Origin: Dermatemys mawii
Lineage: Eukaryota; Chordata; Testudines; Dermatemydidae
NCBI GenBank assembly: GCA_007922305.1
Contig: ML677328.1
Location: forward strand, 5,974,540-6,038,539
Reading direction: 5' to 3'
Length of the DNA: 64,000 nucleotides
Shown: piece after piece, positions 25,392 to 37,449 of the stretch
How positions within the stretch are numbered: the first letter of the stretch is position 1
How the letters are laid out: each line of letters begins with the position of its first letter
Translations under genes and position numbers: made by a program
Notes under the pieces: generated by a model
Told to the model about the DNA's origin: nothing
The model's input: only the letters and a program-made list of their open reading frames with translations
Database searches by the model: none

Positions 25392-26924
25392 TAAGAGTTA
25401 TCCCAAGAAATATTGGATTGAAGCAGTCTAATTTACAAGCCCTTTCTCTTCCAGTCTATTATTCACTACACTAACATCACTTGGGCAAATCAATAAGCTC
25501 TTTCATCAGACTGCCCCTACTCCAACACAGAGCAGCAGTCTGTACTGCTATTGATTTCTGTATGGGGATGAAAAGTGTGGAGCCTTCCCCATCCCTTGTA
25601 ATTACAGTATTTTACGCTCAAATCTGTAGTTTTTGCTTACCGCTAACCATGGTGTTTCTGGTGCAACTCTGCTGTCATATTTATTCAGACTTATGATCTT
25701 GCTAGTTTACACACACACTCCTATTCAGTAGCTAGTATTTTTCCCTTAACATGAAAGAATGAATAAGCGTTAAGCTAGCATGCCTGCAGAGAGACAGGAG
25801 GCAGACTGAAAAAGAAAAGTAACTGCAGTGAAAATTTAGGACAACTGTTACTACTGTAAGGCTGCAAGTATACTGTATCACCTAGCAGGGAGTCTTTACA
25901 ATAATTTAATAATTTATTGTAATGGCATTAAGAAGCCCTCAGCAACATCATATACTGTGTTGTGATAAAAACTGGCACCACCCACAGTAGTTAAATTATT
26001 TACCACCATATTTGCAGCATTTCCTATTTGAAGCACAAAGACTCGGTTAAATATCACAATGCTTTGAGATCCTTGCCTGCAAGGCTCTATTGACATTCAA
26101 AATATTCCATATTATTCATTGTTTTAATAATAGTAATGTCAGTCTCGGAAGAGTGTATAATTTGTCATCTTTATGTATTAGAAGGTTAGCACTTCACAGT
26201 TGTCCACGTTTTCCTGCCGGGCATCTATTACATAAGTTGCTTCTTGAGATGGAAGAAAGGTTAACCTAGTATTAATGTCTGCTGTGCTTTCTGTCGCAGC
26301 TGTTTCTCACTGGAACATGCATATTCTGCACATGTGCTGCTTGTTCAATTTAATTCACCGGAATCTCCTGATGAAATAAGCATTTGTTTCCCTTTTTGGT
26401 TTGTTTTAAAAGGAGGGGTGCTGTGAAGAATTGTAGCCCAGAGTAACCTGATGAGAACCTAGAGAACTTCTGAGCAGTTCAGTGTGTGAATGTTTTTCAG
26501 AATCAAGGAGGGAAGCAAAGTTGTCTCAAGGGAGCTCACAGCAGAAGCCAGCGTGCATGTAAAAGAATGAAAGGAAACCCTTTATTAAAAGCATGTGGGT
26601 CGAGAAACAACTTTTAATATGTTCAGTCTCTCCGCGTATAATACATCCACCTGGCCAGGCTTGCTGAGCTCTTTCAGGAAGAGCTGCTTTAATTTAAAGG
26701 ATCCTCTCATCCTTTTCTTACAGTCCATTCCAGGAGGGTTGGGGAGTTGGGAGGAGGATTGCTATTTGTTATTTGATAGAAGTTCATCCAGATCTACAAT
26801 TCTGTTTGTTTAACCTGCTAACAAACAAGGGGGGAGTTTTTCAAAGCACTCTGAGTTTGGACACGTCTTCTTACTATTGTTTGAAGTACATTAATGCAAA
26901 AAGACCCCAATTCAGAACATGGTT

Positions 26925-27105
26925 CCTCAGTGCTAGGCTCTGTACAAACTCCTAGTGAGAAACAATCCCTGCGTCGAACCACTTACATCTAAATAGACAA
27001 AAGGGGAAACAGAGACGTGACGTGACTTGCCCAAGGTCCCACAGCAGGCCAATGACAGAGCTGGGGATAGGACCCAGGAGTCCTGATTCCCAATCCTCTG
27101 CCTAA
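26925..27105 (-). mobile_element. MIR/CORE-SINE type relic
   Basis: Minus-strand orientation. Diagnostic phrases on the plus strand are GTGACTTGCCCAAGGTCCCA, CAGCAGG and GGACCCAGGAGTCCTGATTC, characteristic of this amniote SINE group. The hAT MITE at 27116-27377 is inserted at its tRNA-related end. Confidence 0.75.
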
Positions 27106-27115
27106 TCTACTAGAG

Positions 27116-27377
27116 CAGCATTCTTCAAAGATTTCAGGCCGTGGCCCCTTTTCATGATCCGGGTTCCACTCACAGCCCCCCAGGGTGTGTCCACCAAAAT
27201 GCCGCCGAATTGAAAGCTTCTACTTTCTGCAGTGGCATATCAGCAGGACAAAAATAGACCACCGGTCTATTCGGCAGTCTTCCGGGCGGGATCGGCGGCA
27301 GCATGGGGTCTCGCGCACCCCCGCGAGTGGTCTCGCGCACCCCCTGGGGTGCACGCACTTCACTTTGAAGACCACTG
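27116..27377. mobile_element. hAT MITE, perfect 8-bp target duplication, inserted in a SINE
   Basis: A 262-bp element with ends CAGCATTCTTCAAAG and (reverse complement) CAGTGGTCTTCAAAG. TACTAGAG flanks it exactly on both sides (27108-27115, 27378-27385). The interior is rich in CGG/CCG words with a duplicated GTCTCGCGCACCCC module. Non-coding. Confidence 0.88.
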
Positions 27378-27590
27378 TACTAGAGCACGATATCTCTCCA
27401 TTAATTTTAAGAGAAGATTTTTTCTCTAAAGCCTTTAGACTGCATTGAAAATGTCAACTAATATTAAGCATAGAAACATGCATATATGAAAGAAATTCCA
27501 AACATTCTTCCTATATATTTTTAATCATTGTAAATTCCCTCTCTCTTCTCTTCTTTTCTCCTTTATTCTTTCCTCACCCCCTGCCTAATA

Positions 27591-27632
27591 ATGATAATAA
27601 ATAATAATAATAATAATAAATAATGATAATAA
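27591..27632. repeat. (ATA)n microsatellite, interrupted
   Basis: A run of AAT/ATA triplets with GAT interruptions. Confidence 0.9.
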
Positions 27633-27723
27633 AAGATCTTCTCCACTTAGGTGAAGAGAAAGACATGTAAACTGATAATAGATGTCTTGTTGATGCAGAC
27701 CCAGACAGAGAAACAGAGTAACT

Positions 27724-28341
27724 ATGGTGCTACCAAGTTTGCAGTCCATTTTGGTCAATATCTTGGCCATAGGATTTTTAAAATCATAAATGTCATGATT
27801 TCACCTATATGAATCTGAAATTTCATCGTGTTGAATTTGTCCCGAAAAGGAGTTGTGGGGGGTGGTGTAGGGTTATTGTATGTGAGGGAGTTGCGGTTCT
27901 ACTACCTTTACTTCTGTGCTGTTGCTGGCAGCAGCGCTGCCTTCAGAGATGGGCAGCTAGAGAGCGGCAGCTGTTGGCCGAGATCCCTGAAGGCAGAGCC
28001 GATGCCAGCAGCAGCACAGAAGTAAGGATGGTGTGGCATGGTATGGTATTGCCATCCTTGCTTGTGTGCTGCTGCCTGCAGAGCTGGGCTCTCAGTCAGC
28101 AGCCACCACTCTCTAGCTGCCCGGCTCTGAAGGCAGCTCAGAAGAAAGTGTGGAAATACCACAATCTCCCTAAAATAACTTTGCAACTCCCTTTTGGGTC
28201 AGGACCCCCAGTTTGAGAAACACTGGTCTCCCCCATGAAATCTGTATAGAATAAGGTAAAAGCACACAAAAAAACAAATTTCCTGGGAGGAGACCAGATT
28301 TCATGGTCCATTTTTCATCGCTGTGAATTTGGTAGAGCCCT
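27724..28341. mobile_element. hAT-like composite element with internal palindromes
   Basis: Left end resembles GGTGCTACCAAGTTTGCAGT and the right end, reversed, AGGGCTCTACCAAATTCACA. The interior has a 114-bp palindrome (27910-28023) with arms beginning ACTTCTGTGCTG and ending CAGCACAGAAGT, then a second, related inverted module (about 28050-28150). Phrases such as TTTTGGGTCAGGACCCCCAG and GTTTGAGAAACACTGGTCTC match a turtle repeat I recall. Boundaries are approximate. Confidence 0.65.
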
Positions 28342-28394
28342 AATAATAGCAAAATAATAATACATAGTGCTTTGTTCAGCCATAGATTTCAGAA

Positions 28395-28520
28395 ATGAGT
28401 AAGTATCACTGTTCCCACTTCACTTGCCTTAGCAAGGCACAGAGAGGTTACATGACTTGCCATGGGTCAAACAGTGAATCAGTGTCAGAGTCATTCCAAT
28501 CTCTTGATTCCCAGATCCTT
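28395..28520 (-). mobile_element. MIR-like SINE relic
   Basis: Minus-strand orientation. Plus strand shows GCACAGAGAGGTTACATGAC and TTGCCATGGGTCAAACAG, a degenerate MIR core. Confidence 0.6.
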
Positions 28521-29001
28521 GCTCAACCCAAAGGTTAAACAGCAGCAAGAAGACCAAAGGGACATAACTTGGTGAACTCTTGTAATGGAGGAAGCAGTTT
28601 GTAGTTGAGTAATTTAAGAAAATCTCAAATAAACATAATGTTGATCCACTAATTCTGAAGTCATTGGTGCTTTTCGAGTAAGAAGTAAGAAAACTAGCAT
28701 TAAAAGAATTATTCTGGTCTTGAATTTATAGAGCTTTTTAGTCTGGTGCATGTTGCCAAACAGCTGCCTGAATATCCTCCTCTCGTGGCAGGAATGCCTC
28801 TTCTCTAGCAGGGCTATCATTTCATTGTCCTCTTTCAAATCCCTCTTCAAATTTCATTTCTTTTTCTGAGCCATCTGCCACTCATCTCTATTTGGATACT
28901 CCCCTTCACCACTTCAGCTCCTGTCCACACTACAATGGCACACCACAACAAACCCCAAGAATTGCCAGTTTAATAGGAAAACTCAAATGATTTCAATCCT
29001 A

Positions 29002-29279
29002 GGGCTGGTCTTCACTAGACGGGGAGATCAACTGCAGATACGCAACTTCAGCTACGTGAATAATGTAGCTGAAGTTGGCGTATCTGCAGCCGACTTACCT
29101 GCTGTCCTCACGGCAGTGGCAGTCAGCGGTGCGCTTTCCCATCGACCCCAGCTTGCGCCTTTTGGCGAGCTGGAGTTCTGGAGTCGATGGGGGCGCCACT
29201 GGCGATCAATTTATCACGTCCTGACGATAAATCGATTGCCAAAAGACCGATTTCTACCGCGCGTAGTGAAGACAAGCCC
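29002..29279. mobile_element. MITE with GGGCTGGTCTTCACTA ends
   Basis: A 278-bp element. Inverted ends GGGCTGGTCTTCACTA and (reverse complement of the right end) GGGCTTGTCTTCACTA, flanked by CTA on both sides, consistent with a 3-bp duplication of the PIF/Harbinger kind, though the classification is not proven. The interior contains the nested inverted pair CAACTTCAGCTACGTGAATA and GTAGCTGAAGTTG. Non-coding. Confidence 0.78.
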
Positions 29280-32200
29280 CTAGACTTGTGTGTCTGTGCT
29301 CTGCAAACCCAATTTAAAATGTCTTGGCCCTTTCAGATTTATATGATAATATATGATAAGAATTAGCCAAAAGGGCAAACCACTTACCTATTAATCTCCT
29401 AAATGTCAGAATTGCCTGGGCTAATTCACAACAAATTTTAGCAAAAATGTATTCTTTCCTTCAACCCACTTCCCCCCACACACATGTGATGTGTGTACTT
29501 AAACTGAGAAAGGACCTTTCTAAGGATTTTAATGAAGGGTCAGAAATCTAATTTATAATGAAAACATAGTTGCAGCCTCAACTGTGGAATATCATAATCT
29601 TTTCTTCATCACCAAGGAGAGAGTAAAAGCCAGAATCAACAAATGAGTAAGTAGAAGGAGAGATTCACGAAACCTCAAACCTCACGCAGTTAGCTCACCC
29701 CAAAACTTGTCAATAATTAGACTTTCAGAAGGAAGATAAATTATGGTGAATCATCTCTAGGATGTCTGATGTCACATCTGACCTTTGACATCATTAGTGC
29801 AGACATAAAAGGCTTTCTATATAACAGCAAGTGACTTAGTAATAGAACGAGAATGGACATATTTCTTATGGTTGGCTTTTAGGAACTCTAGAGACTTTTT
29901 TCACCACAAAAAAAATATGATGCCCTTGTAGAGATCACATCATCTGTGTATGTGCTATTGCTGCTGGGAATCAGCAGGGAAGGGAAAAGTTTATGAACTG
30001 CTATTGTAAGAGAAGCTGCAGATTATTCTTACTGTAGGTATTATTTATTCCATAGTCAAACCTTTGTTAGGAGAGCATTAAGAAAGCACTCAAAGTCGGA
30101 ATATATTGTTTCTTTTAAGGATGCACTCATACCCTTAACTCTGCCCTCTTGTGCATGTGCAAAGCCAGATGTTTGTCTCCACTAATGTCTCTATGGTCAC
30201 TCTAGTGTTACAGAGGAGATTGAGATAAGCCCTAACAGGGGAAGTGGAGGAGTCTCATAATGTGGGAGAATCGCTGTGCTGCTCTACAACATTCCTTCCT
30301 GGTTTCTCCCCGCCCTGATGAAGGGGAAATGATGGGTGTGTGCTGGACTGCAAAGGAGCGTAGCTGGATTACGCTAGCTCTAACTGGCATGATGGTCAGA
30401 GGGCCTAATAGAGCCATTGCAACCAGATGCCCCCCAGGATCAAGAGGACAAAAATCCATCTTTGTCCACCATCCCTCTGAAGTATACTGCGCATAGTCCT
30501 GGCACACACAAGGAAGTGGTCTACAGTCTTTTATTATTTGGTCTCGTGCCATTTTTCAAATACAGGTTAACATCATACCATTTTTTGAACAACCTTAGAT
30601 ACAGGTGTGCCGTGGCCCCTCTTCTTCTCCGCCTCAGTGCATGAGGGAAGGAGCACACTTTGCAGATAGTTGCCAGGTGCCACACTGGCTATATGACCCT
30701 ACAATGGCTGTATTGCATAAAGCCTTCACGGGACTCTGCTAGGACAGTGCAGCTTTGCTCTGCAGGATCCCTAGCTGCAGAAATGTAACCCTGAGAATTT
30801 ATCGCTCCTGTACTTTGTTTCTTAATACAGGATGTGTTTTAGTGTCAAACATTAATGAATGTGCAACTTTAACCATGGTTTTCAAGCTGATTTATAGCAG
30901 AGACACCAATATATTTTCTAACGCATTCATTCAGTATTCTTTCTATTAAAGCAAACAGATAAAGACCAAAAAGAAAAACATGAGAAAACAAAGCAACAGT
31001 TTGTTTCTATGTAGGTATATTACAGCTCCCATCACACCTTTGAGTTAATAGAGAAAGGTTAAAGCTTGATGTAGTTTAAGTTTCTAAGTGTAAGAAGTTT
31101 AAGTTTCTAAGAATTTTTTTAAATAGCTTATTTTAATTTGTATATATAAGTGCAGATTAATTATTGATTTTAGGAGAAAATTTTACTTTTCTGCTTTACC
31201 ATAATAGAAAATAGAAAACAAAAACTGAAAAAGAAAAGAAAATACCCCCGTCTTCCTTTAGTAAGTTGCTTGCATGACCATGCAATTCAGAGTCTCCATT
31301 TTAGAGGAAGAATGAGATCATGGGCCAATCTTATATTGGTATAAGAGTCGCTGGCATTACGCCAGCACAGAATTGTGTTGGCTGGGTGTGCTTGTGTTAT
31401 ACATGCAGCACTTAAAGGAAGTAAATTTCAAGTGTTAATGCTGCTGCATCAATATTAATTCAACCAATTTGCACATTTAATTCTATCCATTAATAACAAA
31501 CAGTACCATATTACCGTTTATATTTAACCAGAATAGACATGCATACAAACCATACAAGCATGGACATGTGCAGCGTGGCTGAGTTAACGCTGTCAGGCTC
31601 CTATTCTTTGAGCACTATACTTGATCTGTCACCTCAAGTTTGCATTAACTAACAAACTCGCCATGGTCAGTGAAGGTTTAGATTGGGACAGAATGTATTG
31701 ACCTATCAGTAATGACATATTATTACTCCATTGACAATTCTGCATTACTGTGTCAAACAGACAAAGAAATAGCAGTGATTAAATGCTCATGTTTCTCTTC
31801 CACCCTTGATGAGATTAAAGGCCAGTAACTTTGACGTCCAGAAAAGGAAATACTGTTACAAATCAACTTATAAATCCACCTGTTGAGTTCACTGCCACAT
31901 GAGGGCATTGGAGACAGAGAATGTGGCACGATTTTTAAAAGGACTGCATAATTTTACGACCATTGGTTACATTTGAGGCCTTGTGTGTAAGGTAAAGGAC
32001 AGAGCATCTGCAGTTTAAAGATGGCTAATGACAGATTCAGATAGAGTGCATTCAAGTGACTAGATAGATCTTGGATACTTTATTTATTCAAGTTTGTGCT
32101 ATACAAATTAAAAGTGCCCATCATAAGCTCTGGGTGGCCACAAGAACTCTTAAAATACATCTCATAAAAAAATGGACCCTAGCAATTTCCTGCAGACAGA

Positions 32201-32539
32201 ATTATCCTGGCAGCAGCATAAATATAACAAATATTTAATAAAACCCATTAACAAAATCACCAAGGAGTGCTCCCCCATCCACTCCCCAGCCTTGCCCAAC
32301 TTCCTGTGGGCCTTGCAATATTCCCTGGAGGTTACAAATTCTATTATGGACCAAAGAGCGAAGAAAGTTCCAAAGACCCTCCCAGCACCTTATTTGTTTT
32401 ATACCCTGGGGAGAGAGGGCATCTCCTAGATAGGTAATGTCTCAAGTATTTAGGGTTGCATAGATAAAAACCTACAGCTCAGAATCAATCCCTGAACCAC
32501 TAGGCAGCTCGTGCAGTTCATACAGCATATGTTAGGGCA

Positions 32540-32655
32540 GGGAACCCTCTTTTTGTTTTGTGTTTGCACAGTGACTGGCACAGTGGGGCCTTGGCCCATG
32601 ACTGGGGCTCCCAGGTGGTACTGCAATGCAAATAAATAATAATTACTATTATTAT
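32540..32655 (+). repeat. Dispersed repeat end with AAT-rich tail
   Basis: Phrases GTTTGCACAGTGACTGGCAC, CATGACTGGGGCTCCCAGG and an ATAATAAT tail match the copy at 63845-63950. An old interspersed repeat common in sauropsids; exact family not assigned. Confidence 0.6.
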
Positions 32656-33027
32656 TTAATCATAATTATTAATTGATATATAACAATAGAGTAGAAGTTA
32701 ATGTGCTTGCAAAGAGATATATACTTAGCAAGTAGGTTGCTGAATTTTGCACCAGCTGTAGTTTCCAGATGGACTTAAACCATAGCTCCATGCAGACTGC
32801 AGTAGTCTAATATGGAGGTGACAAAGGATATAACATGATATAGTAGTATATATGTCCACATCCCAGTAATGATCAGTGTAGACCAAAAATTCAGAGATGA
32901 TAGGTTGGCTACTAAGGACATCTCTGGAAATTTTGAAAAAGGACTCCAGGGAGTTAGTGTCATAACTTTTTACATAATTACCTGTCAGAGTGATGAATTT
33001 TTCCATTCCCCAAATATGCCATCTCTT

Positions 33028-33045
33028 AAAAAAAAAAAAAAAAAA
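33028..33045. repeat. Poly-A run
   Basis: About 17 A residues. No retrocopied mRNA body was recognised beside it. Confidence 0.9.
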
Positions 33046-33326
33046 GAGCCAAAGCGTCTTTTGCATGGAGTGGGCTTTTCTTCTCCGCTGTAAGGAAATT
33101 ATTTTAGGGGACTTTTTGCCACATGAAGAGAAATCCTCTCTTTGCTTATTAATTCTGCTACTTTCCCACAAAGGCAGGCTACTGCTAGGGTACCACACAT
33201 CCAGAAATTTTGTCCAGTTAGTTATACCTTGGTGTCACTTACATATTGCCTTTGGCATGAATCTGCTTCATGGAGGTCAGAGCAGGAGAAAGGGAGTCCG
33301 GATCCTTGGGTTCTGTTTCTGGCTTT

Positions 33327-33805
33327 TGGGGCATATCTACATTACCAGTTGCATTGATTTAATTAAATCAGTTTCCAAATCTATTTAGTTAAATTTGTGC
33401 AACCCCTTACATTGGTTTCAAAATGACTGATACTGAAATTTAATATAAGGATATATAATATGATATAAGGCAGTCAAAGGTTTTTTTTACCCACAAAAGT
33501 TAACTAGAGCAGTACAACCCCCTAGTGGATTATATCAGTATAAAGGATGTTTATATCAGTATTGCTATTCCTGTAGGTGAAAGGGAATAAGTTATTATGG
33601 TATAAGGCATCTTTATAACTGTTTCAGTTAAAAACAAAATAAAATAAAAAAGGCTCACCCTTCATCACTTCCACTGAAATAGATATATTGGTACAAAAGC
33701 TGTGTGTAGAGCAGCCTGTAAACTCAAGGGAGTTGCACCAATTAATTAAATCAATTTAGAAATGAATTTAGTTGCATTGGTGCAGTTTCAGTATGCAGAC
33801 ATGGC
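33327..33805. mobile_element. Decayed long-TIR MITE
   Basis: Left side GGGGCATATCTACATTACC, then a TTGCATTGATTTAATTAAAT block. The right side, reversed, reads GAGGCCATGTCTGCATACTG and again TTGATTTAATTAAT. Arms of up to about 80 bp are imperfectly complementary. Boundaries approximate. Confidence 0.5.
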
Positions 33806-33809
33806 CTCT

Positions 33810-33965
33810 GACTGACTCACCATGTGTGACTTTGGTCTAGTCAATTAACATTTCTGGGTTACTATTTTCTGTATGTAAAATGGGAATAATAAATACCTCA
33901 CTTTGCAAAGCATCTGAGATCTTCAGATGGAAGGGCCTATGTAAGTGGAAAGTACAATTATTCAT
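33810..33965 (+). mobile_element. MIR-type SINE relic
   Basis: GTAAAATGGGAATAATAAAT, CTCACTTTGCAAAGCATCTG and a neighbouring GTGTGACTTTGGTCTAGTC are typical of MIR and related CORE-SINEs. Confidence 0.65.
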
Positions 33966-36249
33966 ATTTTTATTGTTCCATCAGTAACACACACAAGAAA
34001 TAAACAACAAAGCACCAAAAGAACCTTTGGAAATGTTCTATTTCATAACAAGCCATGTGAAGAGGCTTAAGTTACTTTCCTCAAAGCAAGTTACTGACTG
34101 TGAAACTTGCTGTTCAATGCATGAGTCAGCAGCACCAACAGGAGAGTCAAGTCCTGTTAACAGCACCTTTCTTAGTTCCCCTAGTTTAAAATTTTCATAA
34201 TACCAGTAGAAGCCCCTTAGGTACTTGGCAAAAAGTACGACTGATACAGCCGGCGGGGGGGAAGGGGAAGGGATATCATCCTGCAGGGCACTCTCTGAAG
34301 ATGGGAGGGAAGCCATTTTTCATTATCACAGGTACTAATCTCAGCAGGTTTGCCTCATTATCTGAAGAGAATGTCCTTGCTTCTTATTTGAGAGTGGGAT
34401 CAGATGGGCCAGCATGAAAACCGACTGTCTAAAGAGATATGTGTGTTGTCATTCTGGGAGGGTGGCAATAATCGCATATCCCCCACTGTCACCATCATCA
34501 GAGCGTGTCCTCAAGCCTTCTGCTTGTCTCTGCCATTTGAATTCTCTCCCTGTGTTAAAAGTGAAAGGAAACATTCTTTTTTAAAGTTGTTTAAAAATGC
34601 AGTTTTACTTTGAATTGTGTAAAAATGGCATGGGAGGGGTCCATGCTTATTATCTCTCAACAATTTCCAAAACAGTTACTGCAATTGTTCTGCAAAATTC
34701 AACCTGGGCTCTGAAAGTCAAGCCTGAAATAAATGTAATAAACAAGAATAAAAATTATGCAGGCTTAAATTATGGCCTCACTGGCACCTGTGCAAGCCAG
34801 TGTGGGTTTGCACAGATGCAGCTGATTAGAATTTAGTAACCAGTTCAGTTGCTGATGCACAGGAGGGAAAAGAATCCAGCTGCTTTGTCTTAAATGTTTT
34901 GGCTTTGAAAGGCTAGTAGGCCTAGCAAGCAGTAAAGTTTTATTTTTTCCATTTAAGTAAATAGATAGTTCTTTCAATACTAACATAAAGCAGATCTTCT
35001 GAATAAGATGATCCAATATTATGTAGCTGCCTTTTCATAAAAGTTCTACTGTCTTAAATTACTCAGTGGCAGAGTATATAGAGTTCAAAGTTGCAAATAA
35101 ATATTTTTAACAAATAGAAATCTATGGGGTAGTCAGATCAGGATGAATTTGACACAGAATATTTAAAATCATCTCTGTGTTTACTTACCCACGAAGACCT
35201 GAATTCGGGTTGCTGTGTTTCCCCAACCACAGATGATACTATCGGTAACACCTAAAGTAGTGCTGGTTCTGCAGCTCTTTGATCTCTTTGGCGTGCTAGT
35301 TACTATATCTCATCAAACATAGGAAGGGTAACACAGGACCCTGAACTTAAAACTTGCCAGGTTAAAACAAAACAAAACACAGTTTTTCATCATTTTTTGC
35401 CTTTTAGGAAATTTCCTGATATATCACCATCTATTGGCTGGATTCCAGAAGGCATCTTTGTCTGCAGCTGGGAGGACATCTAGGACTGAATTCTTCTCTC
35501 ACTGAGTTTAACAAATCCAGAGCAATTCCACTGATACCACACCAGTGTCACTGAGAGCAAATTTAGTCCTGTATCATCTCCCAACAATAGAATAAGGTGT
35601 CTTTGAGTTTCCACCAAATCCCTGAAGTTTGTATTTTGCATGGCGACACTGGTGCAGCTTCAAATGCTAGCATGAACTGATGGTTTCCCAACCATGGACT
35701 GACTAACTGTGCTCTCACTTCCCCAGGCTTTCAACAGTTGCTTGCCTGACTTCTCTTCTTAAGAAGAGCTCTTAGTAAGCTCCAAGGCATGTCTCTCTCA
35801 CCAACAGACATTGGTTCAATAAGAGATACTAACGCACCCACTTTGTCTCTCTTCTCTCCTTGCATCCTTTTCATGTCCTAAACTCCAGTGTTTTGAGTTC
35901 ACTAGTACAAGAGAGAAACAATTATTAATAAAGATCAAGAACACTTATTAAAAATGCAAGCAGGGAAACCTGCCTCAAGGAATCATACAAATGAGTGAGG
36001 AATATAATATTTATAAAAGTAAGTGCAAGCCTGGAATCATTTCTGGGAAATAAAGCATAATGTTGTCACTTGGTGCTGCAGCAACGTGCCTCTATCATAA
36101 AGAATACTTCTGCCTGCCTCTAGTATTTCAGTTAACATGGTTGTGGGACAGGTAGCTAGCTTTCATAAACACTTTGTTTTTTTATAGTACGACTTTAAAA
36201 GTGCCACAGCCTAAGCACAGGAAAGGGAGTCAGGCCCTCCAGAGTGCTA

Positions 36250-36450
36250 ATTTCAGCTCTGACAATGACTCCCATTGTTGCCTGAGGCATGTCATTTACC
36301 TCTCCAGACAAAGTTGACTTCCATGGGATCAGTCTTTGACTCTCTGACTCCTTTTCTGCACTGGTAAAAAGGGAATAAAATAAATGCCTATTTCATAGGG
36401 TTATTGTGCAAACCAGCTAGCGCAACTGGAAGAGAAAAAGTGCTACTATA
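36250..36450 (+). mobile_element. MIR-type SINE relic
   Basis: GTCATTTACCTCTCC, GGTAAAAAGGGAATAAAAT and GCCTATTTCATAGGGTTATT match the MIR core and 3' part in order. Confidence 0.6.
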
Positions 36451-37128
36451 TTATTGTAGGAAATGGAAAAGAAATAAAAGAAAGAGATACTGTTACTGTT
36501 GATCTGTTTGGGAATAAAACTGAATTATGTTATGATTTTATCAATATTACACTATGCCTTCAAAGATTTAAAATAAATAACTTTCTGACCCCAGGTCCTC
36601 TATTGATTTTATAATGATTTCAAATTGAACACATTCAGTTTTCAGTTCAATTTGCTTGCACCCTGTGGAATTCCTATTGGATTCTTATTAGAGACAGGAT
36701 AAAATAATTCCAATGAAATCCAAAAAGAGGGTTTTCTGCATGGGCTTTGCTCAGCAAATGGGTATTTAACCTTTGACCAATGACGACAAGTCTCCTTTAG
36801 CTCTATTAGACCAACAGCAAGCCACTATAATTAAATAAAAAAACTGTTTAGAGCCCTACTGAAAATGTCCTGGGAATTAAACCATATGGCAGGGATAGGG
36901 AAAAAAGACTTTCCATATGCTAATGATGCTTGATGTCTGAAATAAATTAGATCCATTAGAGTTTATGCTCAATAAAAGAAAGACTTTAAGCACTCCAAAG
37001 TTAGTGACTCGAGACCGATTTTGGCTCTGAAATTCAATCTGCCTACTTATTAATTCTTAGTGAGGCTCTGGAGCAGACAGGAGATGCAAAATCATAATTC
37101 TCTGCTGAATCAGAATTGTAAAGTACTA

Positions 37129-37243
37129 GGGGTTTCTTTTTCTTCTTTTTTTAAATTGAGCCATTTTTCATACTTTCCTTTTTTTGGTTCCCCTCATTAA
37201 TTTGATTTTGTTCCCATTTTTGTTTAATTTCTTTCTTTTTAAG
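37129..37243 (+). promoter_or_regulatory. Pyrimidine tract and 3' splice site of the cassette exon
   Basis: About 115 nt dominated by T and C with several TCTT/TTCTTTT words (from about 37135), ending CTTTCTTTTTAAG. Such long TCTT-rich tracts are typical binding platforms for PTB-family splicing repressors, so repression outside neural tissue is plausible. A TGCATG (RBFOX-type) word occurs at 37301 minus about 560 (36737-36742). Functional effect is inferred only. Confidence 0.5.
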
Positions 37244-37300
37244 GTTTCATTTATCCTATTTCAACTGAACAGAGAACCCAGAATGAATATGGATTTTCTT
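37244..37300 (+). CDS. UNC5C: UNC5C alternative cassette exon, juxtamembrane stalk (57 nt)
   Basis: A 57-nt block in the intron between TSP1-2 and the transmembrane exon. It is preceded by about 110 nt rich in T and C ending ctttctttttaag and followed by the near-consensus donor gtaagttt. In phase 1-1 it reads S-FIYPISTEQRTQNEYGFS-S: the A from the TSP1-2 exon plus GT gives Ser, and the last T plus CT of the transmembrane exon gives Ser. Net effect is 19 extra residues in the extracellular stalk, with no frameshift. There is no cysteine and no N-glycosylation sequon; two Tyr and several polar residues suggest an exposed linker. The downstream frame is preserved exactly, which is unlikely by chance together with good splice sites. 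I recall a near-identical segment as an alternative insert in mammalian UNC5C; this could not be checked here. Likely regulated in a tissue-specific way. Confidence 0.85.
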
Positions 37301-37449
37301 GTAAGTTTAATGTTTGATTTTATGTTTCTAGTTACTAATGCAATGCTGTTACTTGGTTCAAGATTTACTTTTAGCCCAGCTACATGTGCATCGGGAAAGA
37401 GGGGCCTAATGTACAGTGTGAGTTGCATCCCGCTTGCATAATGGGAGGG

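Noticed and set aside
27809..28216. Frames of 65-135 codons on both strands
   Set aside because: They arise from the palindromic core of a DNA transposon, which is open on both strands by symmetry.
32725..33198. Minus-strand open frame of 157 codons
   Set aside because: It runs through a poly-A/T tract giving a Phe run; no family resemblance.
37184..37441. Plus-strand frame of 85 codons across the cassette exon
   Set aside because: It is in another frame from the cassette exon and reads through the pyrimidine tract and donor; a shadow.
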